From IMG/VR virus record IMGVR_UViG_3300032323_002850, positions 1-34,588 of that record: 34,588 nucleotides of DNA. One strand, 5' to 3'. The stretch is from a virus. Positions 26,758-34,588 of the stretch are shown in pieces (positions within the stretch are counted from its first letter, which is position 1; each line of letters begins with the position of its first letter). Made by a program: the position numbers and the translations under genes. A model generated the notes under the pieces. It had not been told where the DNA came from, ran no database searches, and was given only the letters and a program-made list of their open reading frames with translations.

Positions 26758-27072
26758 ATGCCGCTCAATCCGCCGCCATCGTTAAACCCCGCCGATCCGG
26801 GCGGTATCATCGCCGCCGCCTCGCCCTCCCCCGCCGATCCCGGCGCGGTGCAGGGCGCGGCGACGGGCAGCGCGGCGGATCCGGGCGGCCTGGTGGCTGG
26901 CTCGGCATCGCCGGCTGATCCGGGGGATTTCCTCGGTGCCTCCTCTTCGGCCGGTGATCCGGGCGGGCTGAACGGCACGGCCTACCAACCCGCCACCCCT
27001 GGCGGACTGGTGCCGCCCGCCAGCAACCCGATCAACTGGGAACAATTAACCAACTGGGAATCCATCCGCTAA
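26758..27072 (+). CDS. DPG-repeat protein
   Basis: A 104-residue, low-complexity protein made of repeats centred on DPG(G) at residues 13, 27, 41, 54, 67 and TPG at 80, with 13-14-residue spacing (NPADPGGIIAA, SPADPGAVQG, SAADPGGLVAG, SPADPGDFLG, SAGDPGGLNG). It ends with a more ordered tail NPINWEQLTNWESIR. No catalytic motif. It probably forms a flexible or binding array in the tail; the motif NPADPG recurs in the protein at 28944. Confidence 0.65.
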   Translation: MPLNPPPSLNPADPGGIIAAASPSPADPGAVQGAATGSAADPGGLVAGSASPADPGDFLGASSSAGDPGGLNGTAYQPATPGGLVPPASNPINWEQLTNWESIR

Positions 27073-27085
27073 CACCAAAACGAAT

Positions 27086-27706
27086 ATGGGAAAATCACTC
27101 ACCTCACAACCGCGCGGCACCTTTGCCAACCTCGCCGCCTTCGAAACAGGCGGAGCCTTTCCGGATGACGGCGAGACACCGCAACCCCTGCTCAAGGGAG
27201 ACGGCACCGACAGCCCGCTCTCCTTCACGGAAACGAAAGCCTTCGTCGATGGAGTGGAGGTGGAGACGGTGGAGGGTGCGCAGGCAAAGGCCGATGCGGC
27301 AGAGGCTGCTGCGGCGGCCGATGCGGCAAGCCAGATCGAAGACGAACGCACCGCTCCCGCCAAGCTCACGGGCAAGCGGGTGCCTCCTCGCAAGCTCAAT
27401 ATCACCAGCTCCGCGACTCCTACGGTCAACACCGACCTATACGATTTTGTTAGTATCACGGCGCTCGCGACCGCGATCACGTCCATGACGTCCGGACTGA
27501 CCGGCACACCAGATGACGGCGAAATGCTCCTCTACCGCATCAAGGATAACGGCACCGCCCGCCCCATCACATGGGGCGCGTCTTTCGAGGCAAAAGGAGC
27601 GATCCTGCCTATTACCACGGTAATTTCGAAAACGCTCCATGTCCTGTTTATATGGGACTCGGTCTCTGCGAAATGGGGTTGCTTATCCACCGCTCAAGAA
27701 ATCTAA
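27086..27706 (+). CDS. tail fibre/receptor-binding-like protein
   Basis: A 206-residue protein. Residues 70-95 are an Ala-rich helical stretch (AQAKADAAEAAAAADAASQI) of the kind that trimerises phage fibres. The C-terminal domain (VNTDLYDFVSITALATAITS, later ARPITWGASFEAKGAILPIT and WDSVSAKWGCLSTAQEI) resembles beta-rich tip domains of phage fibres. It is followed at once by an SGNH hydrolase gene. Likely surface-contact protein; target unknown. Confidence 0.55.
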   Translation: MGKSLTSQPRGTFANLAAFETGGAFPDDGETPQPLLKGDGTDSPLSFTETKAFVDGVEVETVEGAQAKADAAEAAAAADAASQIEDERTAPAKLTGKRVPPRKLNITSSATPTVNTDLYDFVSITALATAITSMTSGLTGTPDDGEMLLYRIKDNGTARPITWGASFEAKGAILPITTVISKTLHVLFIWDSVSAKWGCLSTAQEI

Positions 27707-27707
27707 C

Positions 27708-28892
27708 ATGAGATTCATCCCCTGGAGCACCCGTCCCAAACAGATCGACCTCGCGGTGATCGCATTCGCTGGCGACTCGATCACCGACCAGAACTCGGCC
27801 ACGAATTTGTATGGTACCCGTGGATATGCGTCATGGCTCAAATATCTGACCGAATGTCCCTTCGATTTCGTTCCGCGTCTCGTATCAGCTTACGACCAGA
27901 ACCCGGATTATGACTTCGGCTACGGGTCATACTCACCCGCCAACTTCCTGAACGGAAAGCCATCCGGTGATGGGGTCTATCCCATGACCGACATCGCCAC
28001 CGCCGACCCCAACGTGGTATTTGTTTGCTTGGGATCCAATACTGGATCATCTGATATCGCGAGCATCCTGGCAATATGGGATCAATTCATAGCTGATGGA
28101 CGTGAGGTGATCGGCTCGGAAATTTTACCCAGAAAGATTGGGACGTTTGGATATACGTCCGAACGCTTAGCTACCTGCTACGCGAACAATGCAACCCTCA
28201 AGGCCGCTGCCGCCGCTCGCGGAATGCTGTTTGCCGAGTGGGCGCACACGGTAACGGAAACTCCGGGATCGGACGCATCCCTGCTCTACACTTCCGACGG
28301 AGTCCACCCAAACATTCAGGGGGCATACCGCATGGGGGATTATCTGCGCACGTTCCTCGCTCCGTATCTCCCACCGGCTTTCAGCGTGCCTGCCAGCGGC
28401 AGTCCATTGTGGCTGACCAACAATCCATACATGACGGGGGATGTGTCGGGAGGTGCCGCCGGATTCACCTTCACGGGGCACGCCTCACGAAGCAAAGTCA
28501 CGGATGGGGACGGGACGGTTTGGCAACGCATCACTTCCTCCCAAGCATTTAACGCAAGCGACACTCTCCGGCAAAGCGCCGGAACAACCACGGCAGTGGC
28601 GGGCGACGTGGTGAGAGGAGTTTGCCGCGTGCGGCCAGTCGCAAGCGGCTGGGACATCACCGGATTGCAGTTGCTCCTCTACTCGACCGTCAGCGGGTCA
28701 ACGACTCTAGTCCGGACTGACATGTACGTCACGACGCAAACGGCCGGCCTTCTTTTCAACCCGTCTGCCGGACTGCTCATGACACCCGCCTACACCGTCC
28801 CAGCGGGCGCGACCGGACTCTTCACCTACCTCATAAACCACGGCTCGGGCACTATGGACGTGCGGCAACTCGGAGCCATCAAAGTCGGATAA
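27708..28892 (+). CDS. SGNH-family tail hydrolase (esterase/deacetylase-like)
   Basis: A 394-residue protein. The N-terminal 230 residues have the SGNH fold signatures: AGDSITD with the catalytic Ser24, CLGSN with Asn111, and DGVHP giving D197 and H200. It would remove acetyl or ester groups from surface polysaccharide to expose the receptor. The C-terminal 160 residues are a jelly-roll/CBM-like beta-sandwich (FTFTGHASRSKVTDGDGTVW; LRQSAGTTTAVAGDVVRGVC), a probable glycan-binding module. The in-frame start at 27639 overlaps the upstream gene; ATG 27708 follows the stop by 1 nt and is preferred. Confidence 0.8.
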   Translation: MRFIPWSTRPKQIDLAVIAFAGDSITDQNSATNLYGTRGYASWLKYLTECPFDFVPRLVSAYDQNPDYDFGYGSYSPANFLNGKPSGDGVYPMTDIATADPNVVFVCLGSNTGSSDIASILAIWDQFIADGREVIGSEILPRKIGTFGYTSERLATCYANNATLKAAAAARGMLFAEWAHTVTETPGSDASLLYTSDGVHPNIQGAYRMGDYLRTFLAPYLPPAFSVPASGSPLWLTNNPYMTGDVSGGAAGFTFTGHASRSKVTDGDGTVWQRITSSQAFNASDTLRQSAGTTTAVAGDVVRGVCRVRPVASGWDITGLQLLLYSTVSGSTTLVRTDMYVTTQTAGLLFNPSAGLLMTPAYTVPAGATGLFTYLINHGSGTMDVRQLGAIKVG

Positions 28893-28943
28893 TCTCCATG
28901 CACCCCCTACCGCGCTACCCACGCCCAAATTTCTCCTAAGCAC

Positions 28944-29444
28944 ATGGCCGACGTCCGCTCATCCTGGAAGCTCACATGGGATCCCGAAGGGACTCCCGTG
29001 GTGCTGCTTGACATCGGCGACAGGGTCGCCTCCGAGATCCTCTGGCCATCCGAGCGGGGGGCGGAGGTGGTGCCGTTGCCGGATGCGGATGTGCCGTTCC
29101 TGCGTGACAGCGGCAACCAGGCGATCCGGATCTCCTATGACCGCATCGAGCAGGGCACCGGCTCCCATGCCAGCGTCTGCAAGGCGATCATGGCCCGGCT
29201 GATCCAGCACGGCACGCTCGCCAAAAAGCCCGTGAAGATCGAGGCGGCGGGCGTGGCGGATGTTCACTGGATGGCGGAGGCCGCGCTCGCCCCGCGCATG
29301 GAGCCGGGCATCCGCGTCTCCGGACGCAGCGAATATGCCACCCGCTACACCCTCATCCTCGCAGGCATCGAGGCGGTGGATACCGAGGAGGATCCTCTCG
29401 CCCTCCCCGAAAACAACCCCGCCGATCCCGGCTCACTGATCTGA
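28944..29444 (+). CDS. hypothetical tail protein with NPADPG end
   Basis: A 166-residue, probably beta-rich protein (MADVRSSWKLTWDPEGTPVV; LDIGDRVASEILWPSERGAE) with a helical middle (YDRIEQGTGSHASVCKAIMA). It ends PENNPADPGSLI, the same motif repeated in the protein at 26758. Located just upstream of the tape measure; could be a tail-initiator or tail-tube-associated component. Family not recognised. Confidence 0.5.
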   Translation: MADVRSSWKLTWDPEGTPVVLLDIGDRVASEILWPSERGAEVVPLPDADVPFLRDSGNQAIRISYDRIEQGTGSHASVCKAIMARLIQHGTLAKKPVKIEAAGVADVHWMAEAALAPRMEPGIRVSGRSEYATRYTLILAGIEAVDTEEDPLALPENNPADPGSLI

Positions 29445-29448
29445 TCCC

Positions 29449-31194
29449 ATGGCAAACGACAAGGACATCCAGATCGGCATCAACACCACGGCGGACACCT
29501 CCGGAGCGAAACAAGCCGAGGCCGCGCTCGACAAGGTGACCGAGGCCACCAAGGAAGTCGCCCAAGCCGAGGCCACCGGCTTCGGGCGCGATACCGCAGC
29601 CGCGAGACGCATCGCCGCGCTGGAGGAGGCGGAGTCCTTGGCCGAGCAGGCGAAGGCGGTGGAAAAGCTGGGCGAGGCGACCAAGGAAACGGCGCTGGAA
29701 CTGCCCGCCCTAAGCGAGGCGGACATCGTTGCCGAGGGGGTCGAAAGGCTCGGAAAAGGATCGGCGGATGCCGCCGTGAAATCCGGAGGACTCGGCAGAG
29801 CGCTGGCGGGACTGATCGGAGAAGTCAACCTCTACGCCGCCGCTCTCTCATTGGGATGGCAGGCGGCAAAGGGCTGGATCGATTCCCAAAAAGCCCTCAA
29901 TGACATCGCTGACATCGGGGTGGATGACATCGACAGGCTGGCACGGTCCGCCAACATGGCGGCGGCGGCGGAACAGGCGGCGGCGCGGGGAGCCGAGGCA
30001 TTGGCGGCGGCGCGCAGGCAAGCGGAGCAGATCACGCGGCAGAGCACGGATGCCGAGAAAGATTTTCACACGGCGCTGACCGAGACCATCGCCAAAGAAA
30101 CCGAACTGCGCCGCCTCCGAGATGTGCTTGCGGACAAGGAAATGGCGGTGGAGCTGGCCAAGGCCGAGGGAGATCCGGAGGCGCAGGCCGCCATCCGGGA
30201 AAAAGCGAGGCAAGCGGCGGCGGCGAGGGAAAGGCAGGATCTGGAAGCGGACATCAGCATGCAGCGCAAGATCAAGGATCAGGCGGCGGCGGAGTTCCTC
30301 CGGCTGGACGAACAGGAATCCTCAGCAAGAGGCAAGGCGGGGGCGCTGGAAGGAACAGCAACCACACAGGAGCAGGCCGCTGCGGGGAACCGGGATCTGG
30401 CGGAAAAAATGGAGAAGCAAAGGCAGGATGCTCTCCAGCGCAAAGCGGCGGCGGAGGAACTGGCTGGCAATTTTTGGACACCCACAGTCAGGAAGAACGC
30501 CGCCAAGGAAATCATCGCGGAAGAAACCGAAAATGCGGCAAAGCTGGAAAAACAGAGGGAGGTTTTCAAGAACCGCGCGACCGAACTGGAGGGGCTGGCC
30601 AAGGCCACCCGCACCCTGGCCGATGCCGAAAAACAAGCAGCAGAGAATCTGGCGCGCCGCCGGGACGCGGTGAATGAAACCTACGGGGAGGCGACCAAGG
30701 AAGAGGAGCGGCTGACCACGACCGTGAAACCTTTTGTGGGGCAAAGACAAGGCTTGGAAGACGAGGCCGCACAGGCTCTGGAGGAGAGCCGCAAGCGCGC
30801 CGCTGCCGCTGAGCTGCGCGAAAAGGAACGCAGGGCCGCGGAGCAGCAAGCGGAACGCGAAAAAAGCAGGCGCAACGCCGAGCGGGATTTGGAAACGGAC
30901 ATCACCGGCTTAGGCCGGGACGCGGCGGAGGCCACCAAGGGACTCGGTGCATCCAGCTCGATAAATCCGGAAGGATTCAACACGCTCGCAACCAAAATCG
31001 CCAGGAAGGGCGATCCTGAGGGTGACAGGGTGGACTTGGCGGCTTTCCTGGAAAAGGTATCCATGTTGGTGGATGCCATCCCGGACTCCAAATCGTCTAG
31101 CGAGGAGGCCGAAAAACTCCGCGAGGTGGAACGCAAAATCGAACGGAAAGTGGCCTACCTTTCCGAGCGCATTTCAAGAGTCGAAAACCAATGA
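29449..31194 (+). CDS. tape-measure-like coiled-coil protein
   Basis: A 581-residue protein, strongly helical and Ala/Glu/Lys/Arg-rich, with a short hydrophobic window about residue 125 (AGLIGEVNLYAAALSLGWQA). Heptad-rich stretches cover most of the rest (ARQAAAARERQDLEADISMQ; LREKERRAAEQQAEREKSRR). Tape measure proteins are long coiled coils that set tail length, so this suggests a short tail. Its stop overlaps the next start. Alternative: other coiled-coil tail scaffold. Confidence 0.7.
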   Translation: MANDKDIQIGINTTADTSGAKQAEAALDKVTEATKEVAQAEATGFGRDTAAARRIAALEEAESLAEQAKAVEKLGEATKETALELPALSEADIVAEGVERLGKGSADAAVKSGGLGRALAGLIGEVNLYAAALSLGWQAAKGWIDSQKALNDIADIGVDDIDRLARSANMAAAAEQAAARGAEALAAARRQAEQITRQSTDAEKDFHTALTETIAKETELRRLRDVLADKEMAVELAKAEGDPEAQAAIREKARQAAAARERQDLEADISMQRKIKDQAAAEFLRLDEQESSARGKAGALEGTATTQEQAAAGNRDLAEKMEKQRQDALQRKAAAEELAGNFWTPTVRKNAAKEIIAEETENAAKLEKQREVFKNRATELEGLAKATRTLADAEKQAAENLARRRDAVNETYGEATKEEERLTTTVKPFVGQRQGLEDEAAQALEESRKRAAAAELREKERRAAEQQAEREKSRRNAERDLETDITGLGRDAAEATKGLGASSSINPEGFNTLATKIARKGDPEGDRVDLAAFLEKVSMLVDAIPDSKSSSEEAEKLREVERKIERKVAYLSERISRVENQ

Positions 31195-33326
31195 GCTGGA
31201 CGATCACCAACCCGGCGGGCGCAGGCACCGTGACCCTCGCTTCCCTCGCTCTGGCAGATCCGGAGATCGAGTTCCGCACCATGGGTGTGTCCACCGCCCG
31301 GATGGGAGGGCTGCGGCCTCTGGACTCCGAGGAGGATTGGTGGCCGTTCGACACGGAGATCACCCTCTACCTGGACGGGAATCCCCAATACACCGGACGG
31401 GTCCAGGAATCCCCGGACAGCGCATCCGGACGCAGCAGCCGCCGCGATCTGTTTTTAGCGGACGCATGGAAGGATTTCTCCGAGGTGATCTACTGCGAGC
31501 CGTGGGGTGTCGGCAGCGGCTCCCAACTCTACCCGCGCGCCATCCTCGGACTCAACGCAGCAGGCGTGCAGATCAGCACCGGCGGGCAGATCGGGGAGGT
31601 GATCGACTACCTTATCGAGCGGGGCGTGAACATCGCGAAAGGCACCATCGCCACGGGGCATGTGCTCTGGCCTAGCGAGGTGCGGAATGTCTCGTGCGAA
31701 TCCATCATCGTAGGAGAGATGAGATTCCATCCGGACTGGGTCGCGTGGCTGGATCATACCGTTGTCCCGCCCGTGTTCCACGCCCGCCCGAAAAGCGACC
31801 TGGACGCAGTCACGATCGACATCCTGGAGGACAAGGTGGCCGCCCGCCGATGGGCCGAGGTGAAGCGCAACGTGCCCCTCGGTGTGGAGATCGTTTATGA
31901 AAGCGCCAGCACCATCGATGGCGAGGTTTACCGCACCCCATACATCGACAGCGCAGGAGAAGTCTCAGGCCGCCGCGTGATGCGGGCGATGCTCGATCTG
32001 GAGGGGATGGACATGCAGACCCAGAAAGCCCGCGTGCGGACGCGCGACATACCGGATGAGGGCGATACCGAGGAGGAGATCACCGCCCAAAAGGATTTCC
32101 TGATGGCGAATTTCCCGAAGCTCGCGGATCTGCCCTTGGCCGCATGGACGGTGGAGAACTTCCAGACGGCTCTTGTGCCCGATCCGGGCGGGCATCCGGA
32201 TGAGATTTCCCCCCAGGCGCTGCGCCTCATCCCGGAGGTGAAATCCGAGATCCCGCGCCAGCTCGTAAACGGACAGATCGAGGACTGGATGCGGAAAAAA
32301 GTGGGGCAGATCACCGTCACCTACGATCTCGTGGTGACTCCCGAGGCCGGGGCGCTCGGTGCGGGCGCGGTGGAGCCTTTCGCGGGCGAATCTCTCACAT
32401 TCACGATCACCGCCACGAACGCGACCACCCGCCGATACAAGGGCATCAGCTCATTCACGGAGGGTGAGGGCAGGCCGGTGGGTCTCGCGGCTGCGTTGTT
32501 CGCAAGCGCCACCGAGCAACAGTACGAGGGATTCATCACCACCGCCCACGATGCCACCCCGCCCGGACGCTGGCACGGCAAGCGGCTCATCGTAAAAAAG
32601 GGACTCACCACGCTGATCCCGGCGGCGGTCGTCACCAATGCGGCCGTTTCCCCCCAATCCGGACGGCGCACCATCAGCTTCGGCCCCATGCCACACCTCA
32701 CCGCCGGAGACTTCCTGGAATTGCAACGGCTATTCAACCGCCGCCCGCCGAAATGGATGAGTCCGGAGGAACGCACCAGCAATGAGATCGGATCGGAAAG
32801 CAACGCTTCAAGCAAAGGCGACACCGTAACCGGCTACGACCAGCCACAGACCATCGTGCCCCCGCGCGGTGGAGGCGGGGCGGAACCAGCCCCGCTCACC
32901 CCGTTCCTTTGGGCGGATGGAGTGGATACGAAGCTCTCGATCACGCCGGGTCTGATCGATTCCATCACACCCACTCTCGGCGCGGCTTCCCTTACGGATG
33001 ATCCGGCTCCGAGCGTCACTCTGACCACGGCCACGAAGCTCTGGCTTGTCCTGGAATTCGAGCCGGAATCGGAAAACGAGGGATCGTTGTACTGGATCGC
33101 CCCCGGCGGGACGCTCATCTCCGCCGAGTTCGAGCTTTCCGCCACCAAGCCAGCGGAAACGGAAGCGAGCGTCACTGAGGCCGGAGTGGTCACCAACGGC
33201 GTTTATTCCATTCTTTGGGCGGAGATCACGGAGGTTTCCGGCAATCTCACGCTGGCCGTCACCCGCACCGGCAACCGCATCACCGGATTCTGCCCCCCGA
33301 ACGTTTTAACTTATTTCCCCGGATGA
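31191..33326 (+). CDS. baseplate hub/tail-tip protein (large)
   Basis: A 711-residue protein following the tape measure, the usual place of hub or tip proteins. The N-terminal ~330 residues are mixed alpha/beta (MSWTITNPAGAGTVTLASLA; EITLYLDGNPQYTGRVQESP) and recall the tail-tip/gp27-like domain of siphophages. The middle and C-terminus are beta-rich, with a Gly-rich linker PPRGGGGAEP about residue 560. The product likely forms the central tip hub. Exact family not assigned. Start overlaps the tape measure stop (ATGA). Confidence 0.65.
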   Translation: MSWTITNPAGAGTVTLASLALADPEIEFRTMGVSTARMGGLRPLDSEEDWWPFDTEITLYLDGNPQYTGRVQESPDSASGRSSRRDLFLADAWKDFSEVIYCEPWGVGSGSQLYPRAILGLNAAGVQISTGGQIGEVIDYLIERGVNIAKGTIATGHVLWPSEVRNVSCESIIVGEMRFHPDWVAWLDHTVVPPVFHARPKSDLDAVTIDILEDKVAARRWAEVKRNVPLGVEIVYESASTIDGEVYRTPYIDSAGEVSGRRVMRAMLDLEGMDMQTQKARVRTRDIPDEGDTEEEITAQKDFLMANFPKLADLPLAAWTVENFQTALVPDPGGHPDEISPQALRLIPEVKSEIPRQLVNGQIEDWMRKKVGQITVTYDLVVTPEAGALGAGAVEPFAGESLTFTITATNATTRRYKGISSFTEGEGRPVGLAAALFASATEQQYEGFITTAHDATPPGRWHGKRLIVKKGLTTLIPAAVVTNAAVSPQSGRRTISFGPMPHLTAGDFLELQRLFNRRPPKWMSPEERTSNEIGSESNASSKGDTVTGYDQPQTIVPPRGGGGAEPAPLTPFLWADGVDTKLSITPGLIDSITPTLGAASLTDDPAPSVTLTTATKLWLVLEFEPESENEGSLYWIAPGGTLISAEFELSATKPAETEASVTEAGVVTNGVYSILWAEITEVSGNLTLAVTRTGNRITGFCPPNVLTYFPG

Positions 33327-34204
33327 GCTGCTGCTGCCTGATTCCCTCGCCTCCTCCGGTCGTGGAGTTCATCTCGGAGGGATACCAGATCGCGGACTGG
33401 ATTTTCAAGCCGGAGACGGATGCCCTGATCCCCTCGGATTATTTTACGGTCAAGTGGCTGGGGGCGACTACGACTCATTCCGGTTCTTACGAGGAGGAAG
33501 TTTGGTGCGATGATCCGTCCACGGACTGGTGGGAGAAGTACATTTCCGCGCTGGATACCACCTTCAACTACACAACCGTTGATGGTTTCACGGAGACGTG
33601 CGAATCCTCGGGAACCGGCACGGGGCAGTACATGCTGCGCCCTCAGATGTGTGATGATCCTCCCGTGGCCGATTTGAGCGTGAACGATCAGGCGACGTTC
33701 GATTACGTCACCGCCTGCTATACCGACGAGGGATTGCCCACGATCGTGACGAGCAGCGACATCAACGGAGACCCCTTGGTCGGGCGGTATGAGTTGGATT
33801 TCGTTCCTGTCGAATTCGGAGACGTGACTGTCGAGCTGATCATCGGTGACGATCACGTCGCGCAAAAAATCACCTCGGATTGGGATGGCCTGGTGGATGG
33901 GAATCGGCATTTCACCGGCGGCAGCATTTTCCAGAGCGGCTATCACACGCTAGCACCCATCACCGCCCGCATCACGCCTGAGCCGACGGTGATTTTCCAG
34001 CAGGTTTTCTACAAGCTCGTCTTCAAATACTGGGATGACACCGAGCCGACAGTCATCGAAGAGGGCGAGTGGACCTACCTCCAAGGGGATGATCCGAAAG
34101 ACGTCACCTTCACGCCCTTGCGCCCAGGCAGCCAAGCCAAACTAACACTCCATCACCGATGCAGCAGGAACATGCCCTTCGAGAAGATAATAGCCGCACA
34201 ATAG
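33323..34204 (+). CDS. tail protein with Cys-rich start
   Basis: A 293-residue protein beginning MSCCCLIPSPPPVVEFISEG, with three adjacent cysteines and a proline stretch, then beta-rich sequence (IADWIFKPETDALIPSDYFT; EFGDVTVELIIGDDHVAQKI). It overlaps the hub stop by 4 nt. Likely a tail-tip or fibre-attachment component; adjacent cysteines could form disulphides outside the cell. Family unknown. ATG at 33323 is chosen over an upstream in-frame start that shadows the hub gene. Confidence 0.6.
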   Translation: MSCCCLIPSPPPVVEFISEGYQIADWIFKPETDALIPSDYFTVKWLGATTTHSGSYEEEVWCDDPSTDWWEKYISALDTTFNYTTVDGFTETCESSGTGTGQYMLRPQMCDDPPVADLSVNDQATFDYVTACYTDEGLPTIVTSSDINGDPLVGRYELDFVPVEFGDVTVELIIGDDHVAQKITSDWDGLVDGNRHFTGGSIFQSGYHTLAPITARITPEPTVIFQQVFYKLVFKYWDDTEPTVIEEGEWTYLQGDDPKDVTFTPLRPGSQAKLTLHHRCSRNMPFEKIIAAQ

Positions 34205-34383
34205 CCGTCGGAAAATACCGGGTGGAAACGCCGTCCGAAGTCCCGACTCCATCCTCTGCCGCACAGGTAAGGTGGCGGCAGAAGGGCAACGTGGACGGGC
34301 ATGTCTATCGCGGGCAGGAAATCGTCGTCCGGTGCAAAGCGTGCCCGCAAAGCCCTCATCAGCCCTCCGATCAAGAGGCATAA
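34159..34383 (+). CDS. possible small terminal gene
   Basis: A 74-residue frame (MQQEHALREDNSRTIAVGKY start), overlapping the previous gene by 46 nt in another frame. Contents are polar (VRWRQKGNVDGHVYRGQEIV) with a CKAC pair near the end. No family recognised; plausible last late gene before the right end, but the evidence is weak. Confidence 0.4.
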   Translation: MQQEHALREDNSRTIAVGKYRVETPSEVPTPSSAAQVRWRQKGNVDGHVYRGQEIVVRCKACPQSPHQPSDQEA

Positions 34384-34430
34384 CATCGCCCTGCACCCTT
34401 CCCGCAAGCCCCCTGCAACCGCGCTTCCGG

Positions 34431-34479
34431 CTAATCAGCACTCCAGTTTTCTAAAGTGTCAGTGGAATGATCTAATCTG
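34431..34479 (-). repeat. right-end transposase-site cluster
   Basis: On the minus strand three copies of the left-end core appear: CAGATTAGA (34471-34479), CTTTAGAAAA (34447-34456) and TGATTAG (34431-34437). Core starts are 21 and 20 bp apart, about two helical turns, like Mu R1/R2/R3. Orientation is inverted relative to the left cluster. Confidence 0.55.
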
Positions 34480-34588
34480 AAAAGGCCGGTTACCCCGCGA
34501 GACTAAGGCTGGTGCCGGAGCCGCCGCGAGATCTCATGCGGGGCAGCGTTTCCTTCGCTTACCCACCGATGGCTCTGGCAAGGTAAAG
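34480..34588. other. right flank with an inverted repeat
   Basis: Beyond the right-end sites the sequence shows no supportable gene. An imperfect inverted repeat (CCCCGCGAGA at 34493-34502 with TCTC-AT-GCGGGG at 34532-34543) could be a host terminator or part of the junction. Presumed host DNA. Confidence 0.35.

Larger units (their letters stand above)
73..34496. mobile_element. Mu-like transposable prophage, approximate extent
   Basis: A DDE transposase and a MuB-like ATPase sit with Mu-type head genes (gp27, gp28, gp29, protease/scaffold, capsid, DUF1320, F-like, G-like) between two clusters of similar motifs in inverted orientation (89-237 and 34431-34479). This is the organisation of a transposable phage. 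Borders are approximate: in Mu the outermost transposase site lies only a few bases from the end, so the termini should be just outside 89 and 34479. No convincing 5-bp target duplication could be identified by eye, so exact ends are unresolved. No tail sheath is visible and the tail set looks siphovirus-like, as in the Pseudomonas transposable phages D3112 and B3. Confidence 0.85.

Noticed and set aside
26150-31194. Contractile tail (sheath) genes
   Set aside because: No sheath-sized gene precedes the tube and the set fits a siphovirus tail, so a myovirus call was dropped.
73-34496. Exact 5-bp target duplication
   Set aside because: Several 5-mers such as GTGCC occur on both sides but none sits at plausible matching termini.

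Overview
The window is a near-complete transposable (Mu-like) temperate phage genome with short flanks. The sequence is GC-rich. Most gene starts lack a Shine-Dalgarno site and instead follow A/C-rich leaders, and many gene junctions carry degenerate period-7 repeats. With the protein flavour, this suggests a host in the Verrucomicrobiota; that is inference, as no host gene is recognisable in the flanks. The absence of a tail sheath and the presence of a tube-like protein plus a tape-measure-like protein suggest a siphovirus-like, non-contractile virion.

Layout. (1) 1-247: left flank and left phage end, with three copies of an (A/T)TTAGAA-type motif that recurs inverted at the right end (34431-34479), probably transposase-binding sites. 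(2) 248-11212, minus strand: an early operon of about 19 genes read toward the left end. It starts with small regulators (a ribbon-helix-helix protein, a sigma-region-4-like helix-turn-helix protein) and two tiny membrane peptides, each followed by a similar 65-nt structured element. A DUF3102-like protein, an ASCH-domain protein, the DDE transposase (MuA-like), a MuB-like AAA ATPase, small winged-helix proteins, an HNH-type protein and a ParB/DGQHR-like protein follow. (3) 11213-11295: divergent control region with three tandem 10-bp repeats between two ribbon-helix-helix genes. (4) 11296-14917, plus strand: regulator, small membrane proteins, a DNA-binding protein, holin-like membrane protein, M15 peptidase endolysin and a DUF2730-like membrane/coiled-coil protein. 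(5) 14914-25459: packaging and head genes (Mu gp26/gp27/gp28/gp29-like proteins, protease with nested scaffold, DUF2190 decoration protein, major capsid, DUF1320 connector, Mu F-like and G-like proteins). (6) 25456-34383: tail genes (gp37-like, tail tube, fibre-like protein, SGNH esterase, tape measure, hub-like protein, terminal tail proteins).

The transposase and ATPase would carry out integration and replicative transposition using the end sites. The RHH/HTH proteins would control the early/late switch at the central divergent region. The late genes build a procapsid (portal, protease/scaffold, capsid), package DNA by headful terminase, add the tail and lyse the cell. Main departures from Mu are the early operon running away from the late genes, the F/G-like genes lying after the DUF1320 gene, and fibre/esterase genes lying between tail tube and tape measure.

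The most novel-looking elements are the twin structured RNA and micro-peptide modules (10154-10574), a perfect 14-bp-arm palindrome embedded in a coding sequence (9582-9610), the tandem covarying hairpins with an intervening ATG-TAA after the capsid gene (22150-22304), and the period-7 linkers at gene junctions throughout.
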